DNA from: Bacteroidales bacterium
GTDB taxonomy: Bacteria > Bacteroidota > Bacteroidia > Bacteroidales > Marinilabiliaceae
DNA length: 64,000 nt
Assembly (NCBI GenBank): GCA_003249255.1
Contig: QKJP01000048.1
Coordinates: 434,001-498,000 of the forward strand
Direction: 5' to 3'
Part shown: one piece after another, positions 10,071 to 19,125 of the stretch
Position numbering within the stretch: the first letter of the stretch is position 1
Layout: each line of letters begins with the position of its first letter
Notes under the pieces: generated by a model
Told to the model about the DNA's origin: nothing
Databases searched by the model: none
The model's input: the letters and a program-made list of their open reading frames with translations, nothing else
Program-made: the position numbers and the translations under genes

Positions 10071-10664
10071 ATGGAAATAATACCGCTTGAGATAATATCT
10101 GCTTCAATTGTATTGTTTGCTGTTATCGATATACTAGGCTCATTGCCCATTATCATCAACCTTAAAAACCAAAACAACAACCATATACACGCCTTTAAAG
10201 CAACCTGGGTTGCATTGGCAATGCTGATTGTATTTCTTTTTATGGGCAAAGCCATCCTTAGTTTACTAGGAGTAAACATAGAGTCCTTTGCCATTGCAGG
10301 TTCTATCGTCCTTCTCATTTTGGCTTTTGAGATGATTTCTGACCGAGAATTATTCAAACATGAATCTCCAAGCGGAGCATCCATTGTACCAATTGCATTT
10401 CCACTTATCGCAGGTCCCGGAACATTCACATCCTTACTTTCATTACGAGCTGAATTCCAGACCATAAACATCATCATTGCCTTATTGATAAATCATATTA
10501 TTATTTATTTAATATTACGCTCGACGGCTAAAGTGGAGCATATTTTAGGAGTTGGTGGGATCTACATTCTTAAAAAGTTTTTTGGAATAATATTGCTGGC
10601 AATGGCCATTAAACTTTTCATGACTAATTTTGCGGCGATGTGGATTAGCATTGTTAATGATTAA
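10071..10664 (+). CDS. MarC family integral membrane protein
   Basis: 197 residues with six hydrophobic segments, the normal size and topology of MarC/UPF0056. Family signatures visible are LFAVIDILGSLPI near the N-terminus and SIVPIAFPLIAGPGTFTSLL at about 104-123. It sits in the inner membrane. The family is often annotated as a putative amino-acid or antibiotic-resistance transporter, but its function is not established. Flanking genes give no hint. The intergenic DNA on both sides (9846-10070 and 10665-10754) holds short iterated AT-rich words and no gene. Confidence 0.9.
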   Translation: MEIIPLEIISASIVLFAVIDILGSLPIIINLKNQNNNHIHAFKATWVALAMLIVFLFMGKAILSLLGVNIESFAIAGSIVLLILAFEMISDRELFKHESPSGASIVPIAFPLIAGPGTFTSLLSLRAEFQTINIIIALLINHIIIYLILRSTAKVEHILGVGGIYILKKFFGIILLAMAIKLFMTNFAAMWISIVND

Positions 10665-10754
10665 TTATCAATGGTAAATTTTAATGAATAATTAATAGTG
10701 AACTAAGAGTATTCATAAAGCACTTACCGCAAATTAATTATCTATAAAAAATAT

Positions 10755-11369
10755 ATGGCTAAAAAGAAATACTATGTTGTTTGGAAAGGTGTAAATCCGG
10801 GAATATATAACACTTGGGACGATTGCCAAAGACAAATTAACGGCTACAAAGGAGCACAGTACAAAAGCTACCCAAGCATGACTGAAGCTGAACAAGCCCT
10901 AAAGACCGGCTATCAACCATCTACCAAACAGAAGGTTAACTCAAATTCAAATGCATCCTCCTCCTCTCCAATATGGAATAGCCTGTCGGTAGATGCAGCT
11001 TGCAGTGGAAACCCAGGAGTCACAGAATACCAAGGCGTAAATTCGAAAACTAAGGAGGTTATTTTTTACCAAAAATTTCCTTTAGGCACTAATAATATCG
11101 GAGAATTTTTAGCTTTAGTACATGGCATCTCTTATGTCCAACAGAAAGGATTAAACATCCCTATTTACACCGACTCTAAGACAGCAATGAGTTGGATTTC
11201 AAAAAAGAAATGTGGCTCAAAACTAGAACCAATTGGGGATACTCAAAAATTATTTGAACTAGTGGAGCGTGCAGAAAAATGGCTACAAAACAATATTATT
11301 ACTGCAAAGATACTAAAGTGGGACACGAAAAGCTGGGGAGAAATTCCAGCGGATTTTGGAAGGAAGTGA
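10755..11369 (+). CDS. Ribonuclease H1 with N-terminal viroplasmin (hybrid-binding) domain
   Basis: 204 residues. Residues 3-50 (KKYYVVWKGVNPGIYNTWDDC ...) match the viroplasmin/RHBD domain that binds RNA-DNA hybrids. A Ser/Asn-rich linker (55-72) leads to an RNase H fold from about 74. The likely catalytic acids are Asp80 (VDAACSGNPG), Glu117 (NIGEFLALVHG), Asp140 (YTDSKTAMSW) and Asp200 (IPADFGRK). The domain order is that of bacterial homologues of eukaryotic RNase H1. Together with rnhB at 3977 it gives the cell both RNase H types. It is a single gene, preceded by a 90-base A/T-rich leader. Confidence 0.92.
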   Translation: MAKKKYYVVWKGVNPGIYNTWDDCQRQINGYKGAQYKSYPSMTEAEQALKTGYQPSTKQKVNSNSNASSSSPIWNSLSVDAACSGNPGVTEYQGVNSKTKEVIFYQKFPLGTNNIGEFLALVHGISYVQQKGLNIPIYTDSKTAMSWISKKKCGSKLEPIGDTQKLFELVERAEKWLQNNIITAKILKWDTKSWGEIPADFGRK

Positions 11370-11978
11370 GCATTATTGAAATTTGAGACTCTCAACTCTG
11401 ACGAGCACAAGTTAAGAATTCATTCAGCAATAACACTGTTAAAACAATAGAGTACCGAAAAATACAGAACATGGAATTAATATTGAGGTACCATTTTGGC
11501 GTTGATGATTTCTCTCATACTTTTTAGTATCTTTCTTGGTTTAGAAAAATTGATTTCACTTGTCAGATAATATTTATTTTAATGAAAGCAAAATCCTTAT
11601 TTTCATTCGCGTGGATTGTTGTCTGTACAACCTTCATTACGATTGAAAAGCGATTGTTTTCTTATCAACAACTTTCTTGCTTCTAAATCTGCTTCTTAAA
11701 TAAGACTTCTATCACAAGTTTACGGATCAAAACTATCTTTTAGGCATTACTTTAATCCTAAACACATCGCAAAAGAATACAAGAATTAAAAACTTTATAA
11801 TTGCCTTTTGAGTTTCTTATGTTTATATTTTATTACAAACATAATTTTCTTCATGTGGCAAATAATGAAAATCTCATTACTAACATTGAAAAAAACTTCA
11901 CACAATTAAAAAAAACATCTAAACATCACAAACACCAGAGCAACAATAGATCTCAATCATAAATTAAGCATCATAAAA
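11370..11978. other. Gene-poor region with one possible micro-ORF
   Basis: About 600 bases. The only candidate is a 34-codon frame at 11582-11686 (+) starting MKAKSLFSFAWIVVCTTF, which looks like a signal peptide with almost nothing after it. It could be a truncated secreted-protein gene or chance, and it is too weak to call as a gene. No RNA gene was recognised. Confidence 0.4.
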
Positions 11979-12010
11979 AAGAGGCTGCAATTATAAAAGT
12001 GCAGCCTCTT
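11979..12010 (-). terminator. Strong terminator of the small lipoprotein gene
   Basis: The perfect 11-bp stem AAGAGGCTGCA / TGCAGCCTCTT with a 10-base loop is followed on the minus strand by TTTTTTATGA, 24 bases after the lipoprotein stop. On the plus strand it is also followed by a T-rich run, so it may work both ways. Confidence 0.85.
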
Positions 12011-12033
12011 TATTTCATTTTTTTTTACAATGC

Positions 12034-12186
12034 TTATTTCTTTATATATATCCAACCTCTACCTCCGGCATTAACATCTGACTGTTCAATATTTACAGTT
12101 TCATCCTGAGGTTCAACAGTTTCTTTTTCACAAGACACTAATCCTAAACACATTGTAACGAATAATAAAAAGCAAATCTTTCTCAT
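12034..12186 (-). CDS. Small lipoprotein, 50 residues
   Basis: Translated directly from the minus strand. It begins MRKICFLLFVTMCLGLVSC: one basic pair, a hydrophobic core and the lipobox LVSC, so Cys19 is the lipidation site. The mature peptide is only 32 residues, acidic at first (EKETVEPQDETVNIEQSD) and ending NAGGRGWIYIKK. A strong terminator follows at once, which argues that it is a real transcription unit. There is no known family. The Gly-Gly-Arg-Gly-Trp end is unusual. It may relate to the neighbouring kinases, but that is only position-based inference. Confidence 0.75.
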   Translation of the reverse strand: MRKICFLLFVTMCLGLVSCEKETVEPQDETVNIEQSDVNAGGRGWIYIKK

Positions 12187-13107
12187 AAATAAAAGTTTAA
12201 AATGATTAATTATTGAATTGGTTATTTTGAAAGTAATTAATATATGTTAAACATCCAAACAATAATTAACTTTTTTTAATGGTATATGCAGGTGATTTTA
12301 ACACACTTTAACATCCAAAAGTCGTTTCGTCTAATTCCGATAAATATTCGTCACTGGAATTCAGTCATCAACCAAATAAACTAAACATAAATTTTTTTAA
12401 TGTTTGTAATTATTTTTGGAAGGCAAATAAAAAAGGAGTGAAGCAATCGCTATTTCACACAAAATCTAAACAGGTAAGCATTAAAGTAATTTGCTATTAA
12501 TTTGGTTTTGCTAATAGTAACAACACGGTCAAAGTATTCAACTACTAACTGCTAATTTGAATAACATGATTATCCATGGACAAAACTCATGAATTCGGCA
12601 TACATCAGGCTGATACAAGAATCAAGGTCCTCTTAAAAAGAAACCACTACCAAAAAAATGCTAAAAAGGAGAACTGCGGAATTACAAAAAGACACGGAAA
12701 GAAAAATAAACACGACTGCATTTCATCAGAAGAGTCACAATCGATATTTCAAAAATTATTCTGATACTCCGGCGAATCCTGTCAAAAAAAAACAAACGGA
12801 ATGTACCGGAAGGTTCAACAATATAATTTTAAAATCAGAACAGGAAGGGCTAAACTCATTTAATTCACTACAATTTACCCTATCCGGACCAACTAACGAA
12901 GCCAAATATTAGATTAATACATTTTTGTTTAAGGTTGGGATCTTATAGTTTCAGTTCTGATTAATCTAAAATAAGCCACAAGGTGGCAGATTTCCCAAAA
13001 CTTGACATGACCGATTAAGTAAATTATTCATGCAATTTACTTAGCACAAAAGATGCATTGACTTAGGATAAAGCCAAGCAGACTCTGTTTTATTATTATA
13101 AGTTTGA
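12187..13107. other. Intergenic region upstream of the small lipoprotein gene
   Basis: About 900 bases. At about 12410-12442 there is a motif (minus strand TTTTTATTTGCCTTCCAAAA) that recurs nearly unchanged about 150 bases upstream of the second kinase gene at 17287-17316. Two overlapping open frames at 12576-12912 (+) have Lys/Asn/Ser-rich, non-conserved-looking translations and no good start context, so they are not called as genes. Confidence 0.45.
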
Positions 13108-14979
13108 TTATTTTTCAACATAAGGTAAATGATACTCAACCCTGGTACCAGACTTCCCATATATCGATAAATCCTCAATTTTAAGATCAACTTGATTATT
13201 CTTTCCTTGCAGATATTTGATGCGTTCGCGAGTAATATCCAAAGCCATGGATTTATGCCCTTTCTTTTTAGCTTGCCCTTTGGTTTTATTAATCCCCACC
13301 CCATTATCTTCAACAATTACAACTAAGCTTTCGTTTCTTTTAGAAAAGCTTACGATGATCAGATTATCATCCATATTGGTCAATTCACCGTGCTCTATAG
13401 CATTTTCGATAAATGGCTGGGCCATTAAAGGAGGCACTAACACCTTTTCTAAAACCAGTCCTTCATCGATCAGTATTTTACAGTTTACCCCATTTTTAAA
13501 CCTCATGTTTTGAATAAAAATATAGCTTTCTAGAATATCCTTTTCTAAACTTAAACTGATCATATCATATTTACCATGCTGCAGGATTAAACGCATTAAT
13601 TTAGAAAAGTGCCCTACATAATCAAAAGCTTCGATGGACCGTTCTTCCAAGATTAAACACTGCAAGCCGGACAACACATTAAAAATAAAATGGGGATTCA
13701 TCTGCGTTCTTAAAATTTTTTGTACTAGCACATTACGTTTCTCCTTCTCCTTCATTTTCAAAACATAAGTACTAACAATAAGTATGGTAATCATCACCAC
13801 AACCAAAATCATTAAATAGGCAATATATTTACCCTTTCTTTGCTCTTCTATTCTTAGATTAAGTAATTCCTTTTCACGTTTTTCAGAATAATATTTTTTC
13901 TCCGAATCAATAACAATACGGTATTTTTCTGCGGTAAATAAAGAATCTCTTATCTGATTAGAACCTTCCAACATTAACAAGGCATTTTTATAATCCCCAA
14001 TCGCCTTATAGCTTTCATACATATCATAAAGATTGTCACTATAAACATTTACCTCACCAACACTCTCATTTATTAATTGAGCCAGAACAAAATATTCAAT
14101 GGCTTGAGCTTGATCTCCCTTTAATTTGTACACGTTAGCTAAATCACTATAAGCATCAATAATTTTCTTTTTATTTTCGAGTTTTAACAAAACCGGAATT
14201 GCTTCATTAAATTGATTGATTGCATTTTCATAGTCAGCTTGCAAACTATATAATCTACCTAAATTTGCTAAAACAGTAGCTCTAGCAAGCGCGTCATCGG
14301 TATCACAATATATTTCTAAAGCTTGATTAAATTTATCATAAGCTTCTTCATATCTCTTTAAATCGCAATATACTAATCCCATATTATTTGCAATACCTGC
14401 AATTGCTTCGGGCATATCCAGTGTATTATAAACATCTAAAGCCAATTGACAATGTTCGAAAAACAAATCATAGCGCTCCCATCCATCATACACAAAAGCA
14501 ATATTTTGATATAACTCTGCAATCTCAACAAGATCTCCTCGCTGAGTTTCAATATGTAAAGCCTTATCAAAAAAATAAAGTGAACTATCTAACTCAGCTA
14601 AAAAGTAATTCAATAACCCAATATTATTATATATTTTTCCCAAAATCACACTGTCCTGCCTGTTCACAAATCCAACCATAGCATTTTTATACGCTACCTT
14701 GGAAGAATCAAATACATTAGCAGAAAAATAAGCTTCAGCTAAAGCGTATTGCGCATAGGCAAAAGCTAAAGAAGTATCACTTTTTGAATTTTCAATAATA
14801 AACTGAGCAATAACCTTGGCGCTATCCGGGTATTCGTCAGCAATTGATTTCGCTTGAATAGCTAGGGCAAGCATTGAATCCTCTTTCTTTTTCTCTGGAG
14901 CTAGAGTAAAAGCAGAACCTATAATAAAAACACAAATAAGAAATAAAGGATTCTTTATGAACGGGGGATTAGTTAACAT
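13108..14979 (-). CDS. TPR-containing LytS-type sensor histidine kinase (copy A)
   Basis: 623 residues. Order: N-terminal signal or anchor segment (about 8-26), six to seven tetratricopeptide repeats in the periplasm (about 35-340, for example LGKIYNNIGLLNYFLAELDSSL), a membrane helix (about 375-395, LMILVVVMITILIV), a short charged coiled coil, a His_kinase (LytS/YehU) domain with the phospho-acceptor in NPHFIFN (about 428), and an HATPase with NAIEHG (N box) and VEDNGVGIN (G1). The intracellular part normally phosphorylates a LytTR regulator; none is adjacent. It is about 50% identical by eye to copy B upstream, indicating tandem duplication. The ligand is unknown. Confidence 0.9.
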   Translation of the reverse strand: MLTNPPFIKNPLFLICVFIIGSAFTLAPEKKKEDSMLALAIQAKSIADEYPDSAKVIAQFIIENSKSDTSLAFAYAQYALAEAYFSANVFDSSKVAYKNAMVGFVNRQDSVILGKIYNNIGLLNYFLAELDSSLYFFDKALHIETQRGDLVEIAELYQNIAFVYDGWERYDLFFEHCQLALDVYNTLDMPEAIAGIANNMGLVYCDLKRYEEAYDKFNQALEIYCDTDDALARATVLANLGRLYSLQADYENAINQFNEAIPVLLKLENKKKIIDAYSDLANVYKLKGDQAQAIEYFVLAQLINESVGEVNVYSDNLYDMYESYKAIGDYKNALLMLEGSNQIRDSLFTAEKYRIVIDSEKKYYSEKREKELLNLRIEEQRKGKYIAYLMILVVVMITILIVSTYVLKMKEKEKRNVLVQKILRTQMNPHFIFNVLSGLQCLILEERSIEAFDYVGHFSKLMRLILQHGKYDMISLSLEKDILESYIFIQNMRFKNGVNCKILIDEGLVLEKVLVPPLMAQPFIENAIEHGELTNMDDNLIIVSFSKRNESLVVIVEDNGVGINKTKGQAKKKGHKSMALDITRERIKYLQGKNNQVDLKIEDLSIYGKSGTRVEYHLPYVEK

Positions 14980-15264
14980 AAATGATTTAGTAATTTCACC
15001 TTAAAACTAGTAAACTCTTTGCAGAAAATACAACTATCGATAATGTTATATGACAATAATTACTGACAATAGATCACTGAAGTTTCGATATCAAATATAA
15101 AAACACCTGCAACACTCTCAACACCGAGCACTTAACACAAGTAATCTAAAGGAATCAAACAAACCACATTGGAATAGAATGAAAACGCGGAAAACGACAT
15201 AAATCCCTTCTGTATGTTCGATTCATGAACAAATTATCTCTTGGCATGTCATCAAATACAACCC

Positions 15265-17148
15265 CTACTTATTAACATAAGGAATAAGACACTTAACTCT
15301 AGTCCCTTGTTTATCAACGATAGACAAATCTTCAATACTAAAGAAATCATTACTTTCAGAACCCATCAAGCTTTTAATTCGACTACGAGTAATATCAACA
15401 GCCAGTGACTTGTGGCCTTTCTTCTTTTGCTTTCCCATGGTTTTATTAATTCCAACTCCATTATCTTCAACAACAAGAAGAATATTACTCTTATCTAAAG
15501 TATAATTAACCTGAATTAAGTTATCTTTTATTTTTGAAAGACCGCCATGCTCTATAGCATTCTCAATAAAGGGTTGAGCTAACAATGGAGGCACCATAGT
15601 ATGCTCCTCATCTAAACGTTCATCTATATTAATTTGATAATTTATGGGATGCTCAAAACGCATATTTTGAATAAAAAGATAATTATGCAATATCTCTAAT
15701 TCCAATTTAAGCGTTATCACATCCGCATTTCCATGCTCTAAAATTAAACGTAAGAGTTTAGAAAAATAACCAACATAGTCACAAGCATCTATGGTTCGCT
15801 CTTGCAATATTAAACTTTGCACTCCGGATAAGGAATTAAATATAAAATGAGGGTTCATTTGAATTCTTAAAATCTTTTGCTCCAATACCAAACGCCTGGA
15901 TCTTTCCTTAATTTTTAAGACGTAAACAATCACTACCAAAGAAGCAATTACAATTGCAATAAGCATTAACAGAAGAATGATGTATTTGCTCTTCTTTTGC
16001 TCCCTCATCCTCAAATTAAGCAATTCTTTTTCACGCTTTTCAGAATAGTACTTATTCTCCGCTTCTGCAACAATTTTATATTTCTCAGCAGTAAACAAAG
16101 AATCTCTACGAACATTAGCAAGCTCCAACATGGCTAGGGCATTTTTATAATCCCCCATTGCCTTATAGGTTTCATACATATCATAGTGATTATCGACATG
16201 TATATCAACCACCCCAATCTTTTCTCGCAAAACCTGGGCTAGGCGATAATAAGTTATTGCTTTCGTTTTTTCACCAATTTCTTTATAAACATCGGCAACA
16301 TTACTATAAGCGTCTATCAACTCACTAGGGCTTTCATACTTTAGCAACAATTCAATAGCTTCATTTAAACTAACCAAAGCGGCTTCGTATTTCTTTTGCT
16401 TTCTAAACAAAAATCCTTTATTACTTAAAGCAACACAAAATCCTACTGTATCATCCTGCTTACGAAAGAGCCGCTCAGCTTTGTCTAAATTCATAAAGGA
16501 ATCAGCATACTTATCCTGAACTGCATAAACCATTCCGAGATTATTCGCAATGTCAGCCACGTGATCATCCATACCAATCCTTTCATAAACTTCCAAAGCT
16601 TTAAGCGAAAACTCGAAAAAAGGCTCAAAATGTTCCAAGCCTTCATATACAAGTCCAATGTTCTGATATATTTCAGCTACACCTAAACTATCTTTACGTT
16701 TCACCTCAAGTTCAAGCACTTGATCATAATAAAATAAGGCACGATCAAATTCAGCAGTTAAATAACAAAGGACACCCAAATTATTTAATGAATTCACCCA
16801 CAAAGTGGTATCAGAATTATTTTTAAAACCAGAAATCGCTTTCTTATAAGCTTGCTCGGCCAGGTCAAATTCGCTCAACTCAAAACAGGCCTCTGCTAAA
16901 GCATTCTGCAAATGTGCGTTTACCAATGAAGAATAGTGCTGAGAATGACTTAATGATTCTTCAACAATTTTTTTTGCACTATCGGGCTTTTCCCCGGCCA
17001 ACTCTTTGACATACTTAAAATAGCTAACCAAAGAATCTTCAGATTGAGAAAAATCTTTAGCAGTCGCTACAAACTGTAGCAACAATAAATATAGTACTGT
17101 TATATAGATTTTTTTATTAATAGCAGAATGTTTACAGATAGACTGCAA
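15265..17148 (-). CDS. TPR-containing LytS-type sensor histidine kinase (copy B)
   Basis: 627 residues, with the same architecture as the neighbouring kinase: signal or anchor (about 12-30), periplasmic TPR array (about 35-345), membrane helix (about 380-402), His_kinase domain with NPHFIFNSLSG (about 430) and HATPase with NAIEHGG and VEDNGVGIN. Stretches such as ESYKAIGDYKNAL / ETYKAMGDYKNAL and KYYSEKREKELLNLRM are shared almost unchanged with copy A. It lies upstream of copy A on the same strand with a 285-base gap (14980-15264) that holds no recognisable gene or terminator. No response regulator is adjacent. The TPR ligand is unknown. Confidence 0.9.
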   Translation of the reverse strand: MQSICKHSAINKKIYITVLYLLLLQFVATAKDFSQSEDSLVSYFKYVKELAGEKPDSAKKIVEESLSHSQHYSSLVNAHLQNALAEACFELSEFDLAEQAYKKAISGFKNNSDTTLWVNSLNNLGVLCYLTAEFDRALFYYDQVLELEVKRKDSLGVAEIYQNIGLVYEGLEHFEPFFEFSLKALEVYERIGMDDHVADIANNLGMVYAVQDKYADSFMNLDKAERLFRKQDDTVGFCVALSNKGFLFRKQKKYEAALVSLNEAIELLLKYESPSELIDAYSNVADVYKEIGEKTKAITYYRLAQVLREKIGVVDIHVDNHYDMYETYKAMGDYKNALAMLELANVRRDSLFTAEKYKIVAEAENKYYSEKREKELLNLRMREQKKSKYIILLLMLIAIVIASLVVIVYVLKIKERSRRLVLEQKILRIQMNPHFIFNSLSGVQSLILQERTIDACDYVGYFSKLLRLILEHGNADVITLKLELEILHNYLFIQNMRFEHPINYQINIDERLDEEHTMVPPLLAQPFIENAIEHGGLSKIKDNLIQVNYTLDKSNILLVVEDNGVGINKTMGKQKKKGHKSLAVDITRSRIKSLMGSESNDFFSIEDLSIVDKQGTRVKCLIPYVNK

Positions 17149-17593
17149 AGATACTTGAAAATAGTTAATTATATAGAACTCTAATGCTGTAATGAATCAT
17201 CAAACATCAATTAATAGTATGTAGATACGCTTCAAACCCGCACACAACAAGTGCTAATGAAAGCTCACCAGCAAATACGAATAAATCAATATTTTTTTGA
17301 ACGGCAAATAAAAACAGGCAATAGATCAACAATAGCTTTTCTAAAAAGCACTAACGAACTCAGCTAGTTGATTAACCTATAATATTTTGTACAATAAAAA
17401 TATTGGAAATTAAAAACAGTTTTGTTAACTTACTATTATCTACCCAACGTTACCAAAACCTTTTAAACCAAACTACATGACTTAGCCCTGAAAAACAAGC
17501 TCCTCTCCTACTAAAAGCCAAATTAGCATCCCAAGGAGCTGCAACCGCAACACCATACCTTCAACATTTTTACCTAACCTAAACTTGTGATTT
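17149..17593. other. Divergent intergenic region between kinase B and the type-44-like gene
   Basis: About 445 bases, no gene. It carries the second copy of the shared upstream motif (17287-17316; minus strand TTTTTATTTGCCGTTCAAAA). An interrupted inverted repeat GCTCCT ... AGGAGC lies at about 17500-17541. The phrase CCAACGTTACCAAAAC at about 17454 resembles CTAACGTTATCCAAAG at about 20749, on the far side of the next gene block. Confidence 0.4.
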
Positions 17594-18529
17594 ATGAATC
17601 ATTTGTATACTTATGCTATTAAAGCATGCATAAGCTTGTATTTTTTTGTATTCACCAGTGACACCTATTTTTCTCATTCCATCGAGAATACGGTCAAAAA
17701 AACGCTAATACAACAACTTAAGTCTCACACCAATTCTTATTCGAAATTTAAAGAGAAAATTTCCGATAAAGCATCACTATTCCTCTCATTAACAAAGCTT
17801 AACGATAAGCAAAACTACAACTTTAAGCTTCTTTTTGAAAACGGCCAATTTTTCATCGAAAACAAAACGATAAACTCTGACAAAGTTTATGACTACCTGA
17901 TGAAAAAATCATCTTTCGCTACGATCTATTATTTTCAATCAACAAAAAATAGTGGCATTTCAATTACCCAAACAAACAAAGAAAATACGCGTGAAAACAA
18001 CACCTTCTATTTTAACAATAAAAAATATATAGCAAACAGTTACATGACCTTATTGGGTCGAGATGATCGAAATAATAATGTGGGGGATTTCTCTGAAATT
18101 AAAAAACTTTCTAAGAAAGACATCCAACAAATTCTAGATCACGGCAAACACATCATACACAACATTTATAAGGGAAAAGTAGAAAGAGCCATGTTTAAGG
18201 AATCCATAGGGGGATATTTGGACTACAAAGATACAGCCTACGAAATACTCCATTTAAACAAAAGTACCTTATTGGAAATCGATGGAATTGTTTACAATCC
18301 AAATGAAGCAGGAAACTTTTTATGGGCAATGGTATTAGAATATAATCATGTTCTAATCTCACCGATAACCATTGCAAAATATGGAACTTTAATAGCAGCC
18401 AAAAGACAGGACGAAACCTGGGAACAAAAAGCCATTGAAAAGGGCAGGAATTATGCTTTTAACCTCTTAAAACGTAATGAACCCAATAAAGTCGAGAAAT
18501 TTTCTTTCCGTTTAGCAAATTTAAAATAA
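17594..18529 (+). CDS. Secreted protein with a polymorphic-toxin-type-44-like C-terminus
   Basis: 311 residues. The N-terminus (1-28) has a hydrophobic segment consistent with a Sec signal peptide. The middle is Lys/Asn-rich with no recognised domain. The last 110 residues contain, in order, GGYLDYKDTAY, PNEAGNFLWAM and DETWEQKAIEKGRNYA. This matches my memory of the bacterial toxin 44 family, which has a W-D-Y-K motif, a GNF.YG motif and a C-terminal DDP.DQ.WI..G helix. The YG of the GNF motif is replaced here by WA, so activity is uncertain. A lipoprotein gene follows after 6 bases, an arrangement expected of effector plus periplasmic immunity protein. This function is inference only. Confidence 0.5.
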   Translation: MNHLYTYAIKACISLYFFVFTSDTYFSHSIENTVKKTLIQQLKSHTNSYSKFKEKISDKASLFLSLTKLNDKQNYNFKLLFENGQFFIENKTINSDKVYDYLMKKSSFATIYYFQSTKNSGISITQTNKENTRENNTFYFNNKKYIANSYMTLLGRDDRNNNVGDFSEIKKLSKKDIQQILDHGKHIIHNIYKGKVERAMFKESIGGYLDYKDTAYEILHLNKSTLLEIDGIVYNPNEAGNFLWAMVLEYNHVLISPITIAKYGTLIAAKRQDETWEQKAIEKGRNYAFNLLKRNEPNKVEKFSFRLANLK

Positions 18530-18535
18530 ACTAGC

Positions 18536-19009
18536 ATGTCAAAGTTCATCATACCTCTATATTTAATATCATTCACCTTTCTATTACTATCATGCAGCAT
18601 AAACAAACAACACCACATTGATAATTTTAAAATAGAAAGAAACAAACTTACCCAACTTAAATCACTGGTAGAAAAGGAGTTTTTAATTAGTCTTTCGACG
18701 GATTCGAGTTCCATACCCAAACGTGTATACATTGCTAATAATCTTGACTACACCAGTAAAACTTATGGAAATAACCCAGTGATTCAAAATAAAATGAAAG
18801 CACTAGGGGTTAAAAAAATTTATATCCAACCTGGTCCTAGCAATCACATTTTAGAAATTTACTTTCAAAAAGACTTAATAAGCCCCTATCCTACAATATA
18901 TTACTTATACGAATATAACAATACCTCAACTCCCTATACTTCAAAAACAATCTCTTACCACCCCATCGATCAGAATTGGAGCCTATACATTGATTCTAAT
19001 TTCCCATAA
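18536..19009 (+). CDS. Lipoprotein, candidate immunity partner of the upstream gene
   Basis: 157 residues. Signal peptide with lipobox LLSC at 17-20, so it is lipid-anchored and faces the periplasm (residue after Cys is Ser). The mature part has no recognised domain. It is mixed alpha/beta in appearance, with IPKRVYIANNLDY, VKKIYIQPGPSNHILEIYF and a Tyr-rich end. It starts 6 bases after the stop of the type-44-like gene, so the two are almost certainly cotranscribed and probably translationally coupled. The immunity role is inferred from this arrangement; an ordinary accessory lipoprotein is the alternative. Confidence 0.6.
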   Translation: MSKFIIPLYLISFTFLLLSCSINKQHHIDNFKIERNKLTQLKSLVEKEFLISLSTDSSSIPKRVYIANNLDYTSKTYGNNPVIQNKMKALGVKKIYIQPGPSNHILEIYFQKDLISPYPTIYYLYEYNNTSTPYTSKTISYHPIDQNWSLYIDSNFP

Positions 19010-19125
19010 TTATTAAGCAGTTATTTAGTTTACTTTATTAAATTACTTATAGAAAGAATTATATTTACACATTAAATTTTGAAACACTTATTATTACTAA
19101 CTAATTTTCGACTCAACAAATTGAA

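Noticed and set aside
12576-12912. Two overlapping small genes on the plus strand
   Set aside because: The translations are low-complexity, rich in Lys, Asn and Ser, with no signal, domain or start context; the frames shadow each other.
13041-13316. 91-codon minus-strand frame at the end of kinase A
   Set aside because: It is another frame of the kinase A 3' end, not an independent gene.
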